This document shows, one piece after another, positions 8,083-16,427 of a stretch of DNA of 50,295 bases. The position numbers were made by a program, and so were the translations under genes. The notes beneath the pieces were generated by a model. The model made no database searches and had not been told where the DNA came from. It worked only from the letters and a program-made list of their open reading frames with translations. The stretch's first letter is position 1, and each line of letters opens with the position of its first letter. The stretch comes from Rhizobium leguminosarum (GTDB lineage Bacteria; Pseudomonadota; Alphaproteobacteria; Rhizobiales; Rhizobiaceae): NCBI RefSeq assembly GCF_001652265.1, contig NZ_LWBS01000421.1:1-50295 (forward strand). Reading direction: 5' to 3'.

Positions 8083-9105
8083 TCAGTTCTTGGTGAAGAT
8101 ATAATCCGTCTCCTGGCGCAGCACTTCGCCGGGGCGCAGGACCGCATTCGGAAAACCTTGGTGATTGATGGCATCCGGCCAGATCTGCGTCTCCAGGCAG
8201 AAGCCGGCGAACGGGCCGTATTTGCGCCCGCCGATGCCGGGAGCCGCGACATCGAGCTTGAAGCCGGCATAGAACTGCACGCCTGGCTCCGTGCTGCGCA
8301 CTTCCAGCGACACACCGGAATACAGGCTGCGGGCAAGCGCGACGCTCCGCTTGGCGGTACGCTCGCCCGACAGGCAGAAATTATGGTCGTAAAACGCTTG
8401 TTCACTGCCGACGAAACGCTTCATCGCCGCCATCTCGCGGAAATCGAATTCCGTGCCCTCGACGGGACGGATTTCACCGGTCGGCACCTGCTTTTCATCG
8501 GTCGGCAGATAATGATCGGCGGCTATCATGATGTCATGGCCAAGCGCATCTTCGCGGCCGTCGAGGTTGAAATAGGCGTGCTGGCAGACATTGGCGAGCG
8601 TCGGCTGGTCGCTGGTCGATTCGTAGATGATCGACAGTTCACCGTTGCCATGCACCCGGAAAGTCGCCTGGATGGTGCAATTGCCGGGATAGCCGGCGCG
8701 GCCATCCGGATCGACGATCTTCAGCACCACGCGGTCGACGTCATGCTCGACGATCGTCCAATTGCGTTTGGCGATATTGTCGCTGCCGCCATGCAGATGC
8801 GTGACGCCGTTTTCATTCGGCTCGAGTTGATAGTCCTTGCCGTCAAGCGTGAACCTGCCGCCGCCGACGCGGTTGGCGCAGCGGCCGGGCGTTGCGCCGA
8901 AGTAGGACGAATAGAGCGGGTAGCTGTCGAAATCGTCGAAGCCGAGCTGCAGCGGCGCGTCATGTCCCTCGAGACGCAGATCCTGGATGACCGCGCCCCA
9001 ACTCATGATCTTGGCCGTCAGCCCGCCGCCCTTGATCTCGACCCGATAGACGGTCTCGCCCGCCTTCGTTCGCCCGAAAACATCCCGCTCCAACTTATCC
9101 GACAT
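8083..9105 (-). CDS. galM: Aldose 1-epimerase (mutarotase)
   Basis: 340 residues, typical GalM length. Family landmarks are the N-terminal YRVEIKGGGLTAKIMSWGA, the substrate site TPGRCANRVGGGRF (Asn-Arg), the catalytic histidine in NVCQHAYFNLDG near residue 170, and the catalytic glutamate near the C terminus in GFCLETQIWPDAINH. The enzyme interconverts alpha and beta anomers of hexoses such as glucose and galactose. It is transcribed on the same strand as the amino-sugar operon but is separate, with its own leader that holds a long palindrome. The ATG at 9105 fits the family start. Confidence 0.93.
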   Translation of the reverse strand: MSDKLERDVFGRTKAGETVYRVEIKGGGLTAKIMSWGAVIQDLRLEGHDAPLQLGFDDFDSYPLYSSYFGATPGRCANRVGGGRFTLDGKDYQLEPNENGVTHLHGGSDNIAKRNWTIVEHDVDRVVLKIVDPDGRAGYPGNCTIQATFRVHGNGELSIIYESTSDQPTLANVCQHAYFNLDGREDALGHDIMIAADHYLPTDEKQVPTGEIRPVEGTEFDFREMAAMKRFVGSEQAFYDHNFCLSGERTAKRSVALARSLYSGVSLEVRSTEPGVQFYAGFKLDVAAPGIGGRKYGPFAGFCLETQIWPDAINHQGFPNAVLRPGEVLRQETDYIFTKN

Positions 9106-9128
9106 GATCGACCGTCCATTCTATCTCT

Positions 9129-9172
9129 GCTGCAAATTCCTCAATTCGGAACCGATTTGGGGAATTTGCAGC
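9129..9172. promoter_or_regulatory. 44-bp near-perfect palindrome in the galM leader
   Basis: Outer arms GCTGCAAATTCC (9129-9140) and GGAATTTGCAGC (9161-9172) are perfectly complementary. An inner pair of about 8 bp (one mismatch) leaves only a tiny loop. It lies 24-67 bases before the galM ATG. It could be an operator or an mRNA hairpin; it has no T tract. Confidence 0.55.
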
Positions 9173-9330
9173 GATTCAACATGTGAACTGCACGTCCAAC
9201 GAAGACGCGCGGTGCTGTAGGCTTCAGGACAGGAACCTGCCCGCATTTGCTTCAATCCGCAACGATGGATCGGAAAGAAAAGCCGCGGCATCGATGCGGC
9301 GGCACCGGCTCGAGGCGTGATCGGCAACGG

Positions 9331-10254
9331 TCAGAGATCCGTGCCGATCTCTTCCACATCAAACGGCGTCGTCTGGTAGATTTCGTTGATCCAGTTGCCG
9401 AACAAGAGATGCGCATGGCTGCGCCAGCGGTTCTGCGGCGCAAGCGCCGGATCGTTATGCGGGAAGTAATTGTGCGGCATCTTGATCGGCACGCCGGCGT
9501 TGACGTCGCGGAAATACTCGTCGGAAAGCGAGGTAGAATCATATTCGACATGGTTGAACATGTAGAGCCGCCGGCCTCTCTTCTCGTGCACGAGGCACAC
9601 GCCCATCTCGGCTGATTCCATCAGGATCTCCAGGCTTTCGGATTTTTCGATATCGACGCGGCGCACTTCGGTCCAGCGCGACACCGGCACTTCGAAATTA
9701 TCGGAAAAGCCGTTGAGATAGATCGAGGAAGGTTTCAGGTTCCGGTGGCGGTAGACGCCGAAGGCCTTCTCCTTCAGCTCGTATTTCGGAACGCCGTGAA
9801 AATGATAGATCGCCGCCATCGCGCCCCAGCAAACGTTCATCGTCGAATGGACATTCGTTTCCGTCCAGTCGAGAATCTCCTGCATTTCCGCCCAATAGGT
9901 GACGTCCTCATAGGGCAAAAGCTCGATCGGCGCCCCGGTGATGATGAAGCCGTCGAACTTGCGGTGCTTTACCTCCTCCCAGGTCTGGTAGAAGGCAAGC
10001 AGATGATCCTCGGACGTATTCTTCGCCTTGTGGCCGCCGATGCGGATGAGCGACAGCTCCACCTGCAGCGGCGAGGCGCCGACAAGGCGGGCCATCTGCA
10101 GCTCGGTTTTGATCTTGTTCGGCATAAGGTTAAGCAGCCCGATCTGCAACGGTCGAATATCCTGACGGATCGCCAACGTCTCGGTCATCACCCGCACACC
10201 CTCCTGAACCAGGGTTTCGAAGGCGGGCAGCGTATCGGGGATCTTGATGGGCAT
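9331..10254 (-). CDS. metA: Homoserine O-acyltransferase MetA (probably acetyl-CoA dependent)
   Basis: 307 residues from [10 protein letters not shown]; the longer frame upstream overlaps the attenuator and is rejected. The glutamine-amidotransferase-like fold carries the full catalytic set: nucleophile Cys142 in NVCWGAMAA, and His235 and Glu237 in FNHVEYD. Residue 111 is Glu ([15 protein letters not shown]). In published MetA work Glu111 favours acetyl-CoA while Gly111, as in E. coli, favours succinyl-CoA, so this enzyme probably makes O-acetylhomoserine. It catalyses the first committed step of methionine synthesis. Expression is controlled by a SAM-II riboswitch and terminator in its leader. 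Confidence 0.95.
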   Translation of the reverse strand: MPIKIPDTLPAFETLVQEGVRVMTETLAIRQDIRPLQIGLLNLMPNKIKTELQMARLVGASPLQVELSLIRIGGHKAKNTSEDHLLAFYQTWEEVKHRKFDGFIITGAPIELLPYEDVTYWAEMQEILDWTETNVHSTMNVCWGAMAAIYHFHGVPKYELKEKAFGVYRHRNLKPSSIYLNGFSDNFEVPVSRWTEVRRVDIEKSESLEILMESAEMGVCLVHEKRGRRLYMFNHVEYDSTSLSDEYFRDVNAGVPIKMPHNYFPHNDPALAPQNRWRSHAHLLFGNWINEIYQTTPFDVEEIGTDL

Positions 10255-10280
10255 TGCGGTCACTCGATCAAAAACAAAAA

Positions 10281-10308
10281 ACCGGCGGCGAAAAAAATCG
10301 CTACCGGT
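10281..10308 (-). terminator. Attenuator between the SAM-II aptamer and metA
   Basis: On the minus strand, ACCGGTAGCGA pairs imperfectly with TCGCCGCCGGT around a T-rich loop, followed by TTTTTGTTTT (plus-strand positions 10271-10280). It lies between the aptamer and the metA start, where SAM binding would be expected to favour termination. Confidence 0.75.
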
Positions 10309-10313
10309 CCGCA

Positions 10314-10371
10314 CGCGGCCCTTTAGCGACTTTTTTAACGTGGCTGCAAGCCGGCCGGCCAAATCACCACA
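10314..10371 (-). ncRNA. SAM-II (metA) riboswitch aptamer
   Basis: Read on the minus strand, the segment shows the SAM-II pattern: GGTGATTTGG, a GC-rich P1 stem (GGCCGGCCGGCTTGCAGCC), an A-rich stretch after ACGTTAAAAAAG, and the terminal GTCGCTAAAGGG that forms the pseudoknot. SAM-II riboswitches are known upstream of metA in Rhizobiales. It lies 60 bases before metA with an attenuator between. High S-adenosylmethionine should lower metA expression. Confidence 0.9.
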
Positions 10372-10433
10372 GAGGCCTTAATTAGACCCAGTCGAATTGC
10401 GAATCAACTGGCGAATGCATGCAGGAGAGACTC

Positions 10434-10463
10434 ATGCAAGCATCATCACACTTTAATGACTGA
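10434..10463 (+). CDS. Possible 9-residue leader peptide before the ABC gene
   Basis: ATG at 10434 follows AGGAG by 6 bases, the best ribosome site in the region, and encodes MQASSHFND before a TGA. It ends 31 bases before the ABC transporter reading frame, which itself lacks a clear ribosome site. It may be a leader peptide, or a trace of a lost start. No direct evidence of expression. Confidence 0.25.
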   Translation: MQASSHFND

Positions 10464-10494
10464 TAGAATCTGTTGATAGACCGGTAACGCCACC

Positions 10495-12390
10495 ATGTTA
10501 TTAATGGGAGCATGGGCGGTGTGGAAAAGCGTAATGGCAGATAAAATCGAGAGGAGGCCGGGCATCCGAAGGCAGGATAGGGTAGGGTATGATCTCAGCC
10601 TGACATATCGCCTCGGCGTCATGTTCTCAGCATTCTGGAATTCGGAAGTGCGTGGCAGGGTGCTGTTTCTGGCGACCGTGCTGATCCTCGTTATTCTGGC
10701 GACGTCTTACGGCCAGGTCATTTTGAACCAGTGGAATGCTCCCTTCTATGACTCGCTGGAGCGCCGCGACCTCGGCGAATTCTTCCACCAACTCGAAATC
10801 TTCGCGATGATCGCCGGCACACTGCTGCTGCTCAACGTGCTGCAGGCCTGGCTGAACCAGATGACGGCGCTCTATATGCGCGAAGGCTTGTCACGCGATC
10901 TCGTTGACCAGTGGCTGAAGCGGAAGCGGGCGCTGCGGCTCGCTTCCAGCGGCCTGATCGGCGTCAATCCGGACCAGCGTCTGCACGAGGATTCCCGCAA
11001 CCTTGCCGAAAGCACGACAGGATTGGTTCTCGGCCTGCTGCAGTCGACTATTCTCCTGGTGAGCTTCATCGGCGTGCTCTGGGAACTTTCGAGCGGCTTC
11101 ATCTTCCGCATCAGCGGCCACAGCTTCTCCATTCCGGGCTACATGGTCTGGGCGGCGATTTTCTATGCCGCTTCCGCCTCGGTGCTGAGCCAGGTCGTCG
11201 GCCGCAAGCTGGTGAAGCTCAATGCCGATCGTTTTTCGAAAGAAGCCGAGCTTCGCTTCACGCTGATGCACGCCAACGAAAACATGCCGGCAATCACCGT
11301 TGCCCGCGGCGAGGAAAACGAGCGCCGGCGCATCAACACCGACATCAGCTCGGTACTGAGGGTCGTCAAGCGGCTCGCCATGGCCAATACAAACCTTACC
11401 TGGGTTTCGGCCGGCTACGGCTGGCTGGTGCTCGTCATCCCGATCATCGTTGCCGCCCCCGCCTATTTCTCCGGCGGCCTCACCCTCGGCCAGCTGATGA
11501 TGTCCGTCGGCGCCTTCAACCAGGTCAACACGGCGCTGCGCTGGTACGTTGCCAATTTCGGCCCGATCGCCGAATGGCGCGCCACGCTGATGCGCGTCAC
11601 CGATTTCCGCCAGGCGCTGGTCGAGATGGAAGAGGACTTCGACCTGAAGGACAGCATCGCCTATGAAAACGCCGCGCCCGGCACGCTGACGCTGAAGGAT
11701 GTGGTGATCGTCGCTAAGATCGGCGAAGACATCGATGAATGCGGCGGTTTCCGCTTGCTTGAAACCGATGTCGTGATCAAGGCCGGCGACAAGATCATGA
11801 TCAACGGCGATCACAGCGTCAACCGCAAGCTGCTGTTCCAGGCGATGGCCGGCCTCTGGCCGTGCGGCAGCGGCACGATGGGTCTGCCGCCGATCGACGA
11901 TATGGTGTTCGTTCCACAGGTTGCCTATGTCCCCGGCGGATCGCTGCGCGAGGCGCTGGCCTTTCCCGAAAGTCCGGAGAAATACGAGAAAGCAGCCGTC
12001 GAAGCGGCCCTCGACAAGGCTGGCCTGCATTCGCTGATCGCAAGGCTCGATACCCGTGCCCGCTGGGACAAGCTGCTCGACAGCGACGAACAGAAGGCGA
12101 TCGGCTTCGCCCGCCTGCTGCTCGTACGCCCGCGCTGGATCATCTTCGACGAAGTGCTGGAAGGCATGGAACCGGAATGGCAGGAAAGGATGGCCAAACT
12201 GCTCACCTCCATGCCCGAAAGCGGCATGATCTATATCGGCCGCTCCGAGGCCTTTCTCGAGGCACTGAAGCCGCGCGTGCTGCATCTGCAGGCGCTGCCG
12301 TCAACATCCGAGGAGGAGGAGCCGCCTGTCGTCCAGACCGGCGCCAGCGCCAGCGCGGGCGCTGCCGCGGTGCCCGCACCGGCGCTTTAA
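10495..12390 (+). CDS. SbmA/YddA-like ABC membrane protein with degenerate ATPase domain
   Basis: 631 residues. Residues 1-400 form an ABC membrane domain of the SbmA/BacA-YddA type, with the pattern NQWNAPFYDSLERRDL and four to six hydrophobic segments. Residues 410-600 form a nucleotide-binding domain. The P-loop is degenerate: GDHSVNRKLL at 438-447 in place of GxxGxGKST. The signature is LDSDEQKAIGFARLL instead of LSGGEQQR, and Walker B reads WIIFDEVLEG (Asp552, Glu553). The catalytic Glu survives but ATP binding looks impaired. The tail is Ala/Pro-rich low complexity. Start choice is uncertain: an internal ATG at 10537 (MADKIERRPG) is an alternative. Substrate unknown; relatives import peptides or export lipids. 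Confidence 0.85.
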   Translation: MLLMGAWAVWKSVMADKIERRPGIRRQDRVGYDLSLTYRLGVMFSAFWNSEVRGRVLFLATVLILVILATSYGQVILNQWNAPFYDSLERRDLGEFFHQLEIFAMIAGTLLLLNVLQAWLNQMTALYMREGLSRDLVDQWLKRKRALRLASSGLIGVNPDQRLHEDSRNLAESTTGLVLGLLQSTILLVSFIGVLWELSSGFIFRISGHSFSIPGYMVWAAIFYAASASVLSQVVGRKLVKLNADRFSKEAELRFTLMHANENMPAITVARGEENERRRINTDISSVLRVVKRLAMANTNLTWVSAGYGWLVLVIPIIVAAPAYFSGGLTLGQLMMSVGAFNQVNTALRWYVANFGPIAEWRATLMRVTDFRQALVEMEEDFDLKDSIAYENAAPGTLTLKDVVIVAKIGEDIDECGGFRLLETDVVIKAGDKIMINGDHSVNRKLLFQAMAGLWPCGSGTMGLPPIDDMVFVPQVAYVPGGSLREALAFPESPEKYEKAAVEAALDKAGLHSLIARLDTRARWDKLLDSDEQKAIGFARLLLVRPRWIIFDEVLEGMEPEWQERMAKLLTSMPESGMIYIGRSEAFLEALKPRVLHLQALPSTSEEEEPPVVQTGASASAGAAAVPAPAL

Positions 12391-12391
12391 T

Positions 12392-12436
12392 GCATGCCGC
12401 CCAAAAGTGTGGAGCGGTTTTGGGATGACGGCATGC
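12392..12436. repeat. RIME-like repeat, single module
   Basis: A 45-bp palindrome from GCATGCCGCCC to GGGATGACGGCATGC, with the shared core AAAAGTGTGGAGCGGTTTT. It starts one base after the stop codon of the ABC gene. Base changes on the two arms are partly matched (CCGCCC against GGGATGACGG), so the fold is kept. Confidence 0.8.
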
Positions 12437-12461
12437 ATGAGATAAGGATTTGAGCCGCTGG

Positions 12462-13091
12462 TCACATCGGCGGCGTGATGCCGTTGAGGCCGACGGCGAT
12501 CTGGCTGGCCGAGATGCTGCCGTCCGCCGCCTTCTCGCCGGTGATGACGACGCCGGCGCCGGGCTTCAGATCATCCTTGGTCGCAGGCGCCAACGTCACG
12601 GTCGGCGTGCCATCGGCAATCGCGATGGTCTTTTTCTTGCCCTGATAGGTCAGCGTGATCGTCTGGTCGTCCACGGATTTGACGGCGTTGCTGACGGTCG
12701 CATTGGTCATCTGGCTGTTCGGCTGCGCATCCCAGGGACGGTTGCCCTCACCGGTTCCCTTCATCGACGCCGGAAAGATCAGTACCTCGATCGCGCCGTC
12801 CGGGCCCGTGCCCTTCGGAAGCGAAGCGACGCCGACGAAATCGCCGGGTTTGATATCCTCGACGGAAGCTTTTTTGATACCGCCGACCTTCCAGCCGGCT
12901 TTCAGCGCGACCTTCGCATCGTTGCCCTCGCGCGTCTTGACGACGAGCGTATCGCCGCTGAGGCTTTCGATTGCGCCGCGAACACGAATGCGCTCGGCGT
13001 CTTGCGCCTGTGCGGCTTGCGACAGGGCCAGCGCCACGAGGCTGCCGGTAGTAAGTGCTGTGAGAAAACGGGAATGAGGCTTGCGAGACAT
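12462..13091 (-). CDS. Secreted DUF5666-like protein
   Basis: 209 residues from MSRKPHSRFL, with an AAGGA-type ribosome site upstream. A Sec signal peptide is clear: basic N region, hydrophobic core TTGSLVALALS, and cleavage near AQAQDA around residue 30. The mature part repeats small beta-barrel units with the pattern VRGAIESLSGDTLVVKTREG and VKSVDDQTITLTYQGKK, typical of DUF5666 (OB-like) domains of unknown function. It is probably periplasmic. It has no obvious operon partner; the ABC gene converges on it. No enzymatic motif is seen. Confidence 0.75.
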   Translation of the reverse strand: MSRKPHSRFLTALTTGSLVALALSQAAQAQDAERIRVRGAIESLSGDTLVVKTREGNDAKVALKAGWKVGGIKKASVEDIKPGDFVGVASLPKGTGPDGAIEVLIFPASMKGTGEGNRPWDAQPNSQMTNATVSNAVKSVDDQTITLTYQGKKKTIAIADGTPTVTLAPATKDDLKPGAGVVITGEKAADGSISASQIAVGLNGITPPM

Positions 13092-13212
13092 ATGACTTTT
13101 CCTTGTCGCCATTGCGATCGGCAATATCCCCGGCTGCCGGACGGCACCTTATGCCGCAGGACGACACACTGACGAATCAAGGAAAAGTGAGCCTTCAGCC
13201 TCGAGAAAAATC

Positions 13213-15030
13213 TCAGCCTTCCAGCTCTTCCCGCAGCATTTCGAGCTCCAGCCACTCCTCTTCCATGTCAGTCAGCCTGGCGCGTAGTTTTTCCATCTCG
13301 CCGGCAAGCCGGTTGAAGGCTGCAGGATCGCGCGTGAAAAGATTGGGATCTGCCATCACCTGTTCGCGCTTGGCGATTTCGGCTTCGGCCTTCGCCATTT
13401 CCTTCGGCAGGTTCTCCAGTGCGAATTTCTGCTTGAAGGAGAGCTTGACCTTCGAGCTGCCTGAAGCTGTTGCTTGCTGCGTCTTCGGCTTCTCCGCCGC
13501 CTTCTCGGCCTTTTTACGCTCCTCGAGCGCGCCCCTGCGCTGTACTAGCATATCCGAGTAGCCGCCGGCATATTCGATCCAGCGACCATCAGGCGCATCC
13601 GGCACGGCGGGCGCGATCGTCGAGGTCACGGTGCGGTCGAGGAAATCGCGGTCGTGGCTGACGAGAATGACAGTGCCGGGAAAGCCGGCGACGATCTCCT
13701 GCAGGAGATCGAGCGTTTCGATATCGAGATCGTTGGTCGGTTCGTCGAGGATCAAAAGGTTTGTCGGGCGCGAAAGGATGCGCGCCAGCATCAGCCGGGC
13801 GCGTTCGCCGCCGGAGAGGTTTCTGATCGGTGTACGCGCCTGTTCCGGCTGGAACAGAAATTCCTTCATGTAGCCGGTGACATGGCGCTGCTCGCCGTTG
13901 ACGAGCAGGTTTTCGCCGCGCCCATCCGTCAGATAGTTGGCAAGCGTATCCTCGGGATCGAGATCCTCGCGTTTCTGGTCGAGCGTCGCGATCTCCAGAT
14001 TGGTGCCGAGCTTGACGATGCCGCTATCCGGCGAAAGCTGCCCGGTCAGCATCTTCAGCAGCGTCGTCTTGCCGGCGCCGTTCGGTCCGACGAGACCAAT
14101 GCAGTCGCCGCGATGCACGCGGATCGAAAACGGCGTGACGATTGCCCGCTCGCCGAAGCTCTTGGTGATCTTGTCGGCCTCGATCACCAGCTTGCCGGAT
14201 TCCTGCGCGTCCGAAACCGTCGCCTGCACTGTGCCCTGCGGCCCCTTGTGGCCGCGATAGTTCGAGCGCATCGTCTGCAGCTCGCCGAGACGGCGCATGT
14301 TGCGCTTGCGCCGCGCCGTGACCCCATAGCGCAGCCAGTGCTCCTCGCGCTCGATCGACTTGCCGAGCTTGTGCTGCTCCAGCTCCTCGGCCTCCAGCAC
14401 CTGGTCGCGCCAGGCTTCGAAATGCGCAAAGCCTCTGTCCAGCCGGCGCGAAGTGCCGCGGTCGAGCCAGACGGTTGCCGTCGAGACCTTTTCGAGGAAA
14501 CGCCGGTCGTGCGAGATCAGCACCAAGGCGCTACGTGTCTTTTGCAGCTCGCCTTCCAACCATTCGATCGTCGGCAGGTCGAGATGGTTGGTCGGTTCGT
14601 CGAGCAGAAGAATGTCCGGCTCCGGTGCCATAACCCGGGCAAGAGCTGCGCGCCGCGATTCGCCACCGGACAGCATTCTCGGGTCTTCGTCGCCGCTCAG
14701 CCCGAGATGCGACAGCAAATAGGTGACACGGTAGGGGTCATCGCCCGGGCCGAGGCCGGCCTCGGCATAGGCCTGCACCGTGTTGAAGCCGGCAAAATCC
14801 GGCGCCTGTTCGAGATAGCGCACCGTCGAGGACGGATGGCGAAAGACCTCGCCGGACTGCGCCTCGACCAGGCCGGCGGCAATCTTCAGCAGTGTCGATT
14901 TTCCCGAACCGTTGCGCCCGACGAGACAGATTTTGTCACCGGGCTCGATCTGCAGGCCAGCACCCGCCAGAAGCGGTGCGCCGCCGAAGCTCAGGAAGAT
15001 ATCGTCAAGTTTCAGAATGGGAGGGGCCAA
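13213..15030 (-). CDS. uup: ABC-F family ATPase (Uup-like)
   Basis: 605 residues with two complete nucleotide-binding domains and no membrane segments. The first has GRNGSGKST, LSGGESRR and ILLLDEPTNHLD; the second GPNGAGKTT, LSGGERAR and LLILDEPTNDLD. The linker between them is rich in Arg and Lys (residues about 220-280), as in ribosome-binding ABC-F proteins. The last 100 residues are a coiled coil (EMAKAEAEIAKREQVM, LARLTDMEEEWLELE-like), the C-terminal domain of Uup. ABC-F proteins act on the ribosome; Uup also influences transposon excision in E. coli. The gene follows thiN with a 3-base gap and is probably cotranscribed with it. Confidence 0.9.
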   Translation of the reverse strand: MAPPILKLDDIFLSFGGAPLLAGAGLQIEPGDKICLVGRNGSGKSTLLKIAAGLVEAQSGEVFRHPSSTVRYLEQAPDFAGFNTVQAYAEAGLGPGDDPYRVTYLLSHLGLSGDEDPRMLSGGESRRAALARVMAPEPDILLLDEPTNHLDLPTIEWLEGELQKTRSALVLISHDRRFLEKVSTATVWLDRGTSRRLDRGFAHFEAWRDQVLEAEELEQHKLGKSIEREEHWLRYGVTARRKRNMRRLGELQTMRSNYRGHKGPQGTVQATVSDAQESGKLVIEADKITKSFGERAIVTPFSIRVHRGDCIGLVGPNGAGKTTLLKMLTGQLSPDSGIVKLGTNLEIATLDQKREDLDPEDTLANYLTDGRGENLLVNGEQRHVTGYMKEFLFQPEQARTPIRNLSGGERARLMLARILSRPTNLLILDEPTNDLDIETLDLLQEIVAGFPGTVILVSHDRDFLDRTVTSTIAPAVPDAPDGRWIEYAGGYSDMLVQRRGALEERKKAEKAAEKPKTQQATASGSSKVKLSFKQKFALENLPKEMAKAEAEIAKREQVMADPNLFTRDPAAFNRLAGEMEKLRARLTDMEEEWLELEMLREELEG

Positions 15031-15033
15031 AAG

Positions 15034-15690
15034 TCAGACTCCGGAAAGATCATAGGGCCGGGCGAGCACGATTGCCCGGCCGCTGCGGAGCGAAAAGCGA
15101 ACGGTGCCTTCCGCAACATTGGAAATGGTGCGCGACGAGCCGAAAGGCAGATGGAAATCCACCAGCGGATAACGCGCATTCTCGATGGAAAGCCCTATCA
15201 GCTCGCTGAATCCGGGCACGGAAAACAGGCTGCCCTTGGGAAGGTCGATTTCGATCGTACCGGCAACCAGCGGCACGGCCTCTTCCTTGCCCGAGGTTAG
15301 CAGCAGGTCGAAACCCTCTTCCGCCAGACTGACGGCCGACAGCAGATGCTGAAGCGCGTGGTCGGAACGTTCACCGCCGAGCGCGCCGGCGAGGATGAGC
15401 CGCCGAGCGCCCCGCGCGATTGCTTCCGCCACTGCGATTTCGCCGTCCGTCGCCGCCTTCGCTGCCGGATAAGGCTGTTTCGGCACATTAGGAAATGCAT
15501 CGGCGAGATCGGCTGGCGTCGAATCGAAATCACCGACCCAGAGCTCCGGCGTAATGCCGAGTGCGGACGCATGCCGCATGCCGCCATCGGCCGCAATGAA
15601 GCGGCTATCGGCGATGGCATGCCGCAGGCGCCCCGTCAGGCTGAGTTCGCCGCCAAGGAGGATGGTGAAGGTGGATTGGCTCATGGGCAT
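15034..15690 (-). CDS. thiN: Thiamine pyrophosphokinase
   Basis: 218 residues with the TPK fold: SRFIAADGGMRHA near residue 30, the catalytic acidic motif WVGDFDST near 52-58, and TDGEIAVAEA and GGERSDHALQHL further on (positions that bind Mg-ATP). The C-terminal beta domain (LPKGSLFSVPGFSE) recognises thiamine. The enzyme transfers pyrophosphate from ATP to thiamine to make the cofactor thiamine diphosphate. It is the upstream gene of the ABC-F ATPase. The start could be Met1 or Met3; both are within two codons. Confidence 0.9.
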   Translation of the reverse strand: MPMSQSTFTILLGGELSLTGRLRHAIADSRFIAADGGMRHASALGITPELWVGDFDSTPADLADAFPNVPKQPYPAAKAATDGEIAVAEAIARGARRLILAGALGGERSDHALQHLLSAVSLAEEGFDLLLTSGKEEAVPLVAGTIEIDLPKGSLFSVPGFSELIGLSIENARYPLVDFHLPFGSSRTISNVAEGTVRFSLRSGRAIVLARPYDLSGV

Positions 15691-15792
15691 TGCCCTTAGC
15701 GCAAACGGGGGGTCGAGGGGAAGGGGCGCCGCTTGCCTGAAAGCGCCGCGCGTCCAACACCAATAGGACGCTCGATCACTTTGAACCGCCGC

Positions 15793-16320
15793 CTAGCCCG
15801 GTGTATCCTTGTCGCGAGACAGGAAGACCGCCTCGTAACCGCCGATGAAGCGCTCGAAAAGCGCTGCGAAGCGCTCGACATCTTCCTGCGGCCAGTCGGA
15901 AACGATCTCGGAAATGATCGCAAGCTTCTGCGCGACGATCTCGGCAAGCAGGTCCTGGCCGACCTCGGTCATGACGACGACGATCCGCCGCGCATCGGCC
16001 TGCGAGGCCTCGCGACGCAGCACGTTGCGCCCAACCATGTCGGCCACCACCCTGCTTGCCCGTGACGGATCGATGCGCAGCATCTCCGCGATCATGCCGA
16101 CGGTGACCTCGCCGGCAGGCTGCGCCCTGCGCACGGCATCGAGCACGTCGAGATGCGAAAGCTCAAGGCCTGGTGCAGCACTCTGGATCGCCAGCCGGCC
16201 GATCAGCCGCCGCCCGGTCATCAGCCGCATGCGCGCCATGCTCCGGCCGATACGCGGCACATTTTCACGATCCGGCTCGGCCGGCTCCGCAGAAAGGGTC
16301 TTGGTCAGGATTTCGCTCAT
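15793..16320 (-). CDS. MarR family transcriptional regulator
   Basis: 175 residues from MSEILTKTLS. The winged-helix core shows ELSHLDVLDAV, the recognition helix region MIAEMLRIDPSRASRVVADMVGR and the wing with REASQADARRIVVVMTEVG (Asp-Ala-Arg-Arg, the hallmark DxRxx motif). The C-terminal helices give dimerisation. It is divergent from an EmrB/QacA efflux gene across 107 bases that hold an inverted repeat on the promoter, the classic layout for a MarR repressor that controls its neighbouring pump. The effector is unknown. Confidence 0.9.
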   Translation of the reverse strand: MSEILTKTLSAEPAEPDRENVPRIGRSMARMRLMTGRRLIGRLAIQSAAPGLELSHLDVLDAVRRAQPAGEVTVGMIAEMLRIDPSRASRVVADMVGRNVLRREASQADARRIVVVMTEVGQDLLAEIVAQKLAIISEIVSDWPQEDVERFAALFERFIGGYEAVFLSRDKDTPG

Positions 16321-16379
16321 CACAGGACCATAACAGAGCCGATTCAAAAATTGAATATGCCGATGTCATTAATGTGCCA

Positions 16380-16415
16380 TTGACAACTATATGCTGTTAG
16401 CACATAAAAGCATAT
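16380..16415 (+). promoter_or_regulatory. Promoter of the MFS pump overlapped by an inverted repeat
   Basis: TTGACA at 16380-16385, a 17-base spacer and CATAAA at 16403-16408 form a plausible sigma-70 promoter facing the pump gene. A perfect inverted repeat ATATGCT (16389-16395) / AGCATAT (16409-16415) covers the spacer and -10, a likely MarR operator. Confidence 0.6.
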
Positions 16416-16427
16416 CAACCCGGAACG

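Noticed and set aside
10891..12285. 464-codon minus-strand frame over the ABC gene
   Set aside because: Antisense shadow rich in His, Ala, Asp and Arg, with no domain pattern.
12302..12390. Ala/Pro-rich end of the ABC protein as a frameshifted tail
   Set aside because: The frame stays open with normal codon use to a TAA, and such tails are common low-complexity ends.
13654..15300. 548-codon plus-strand frame over the ABC-F gene
   Set aside because: Antisense shadow; the composition is that of reversed GC-rich codons and both ABC domains on the other strand are complete.
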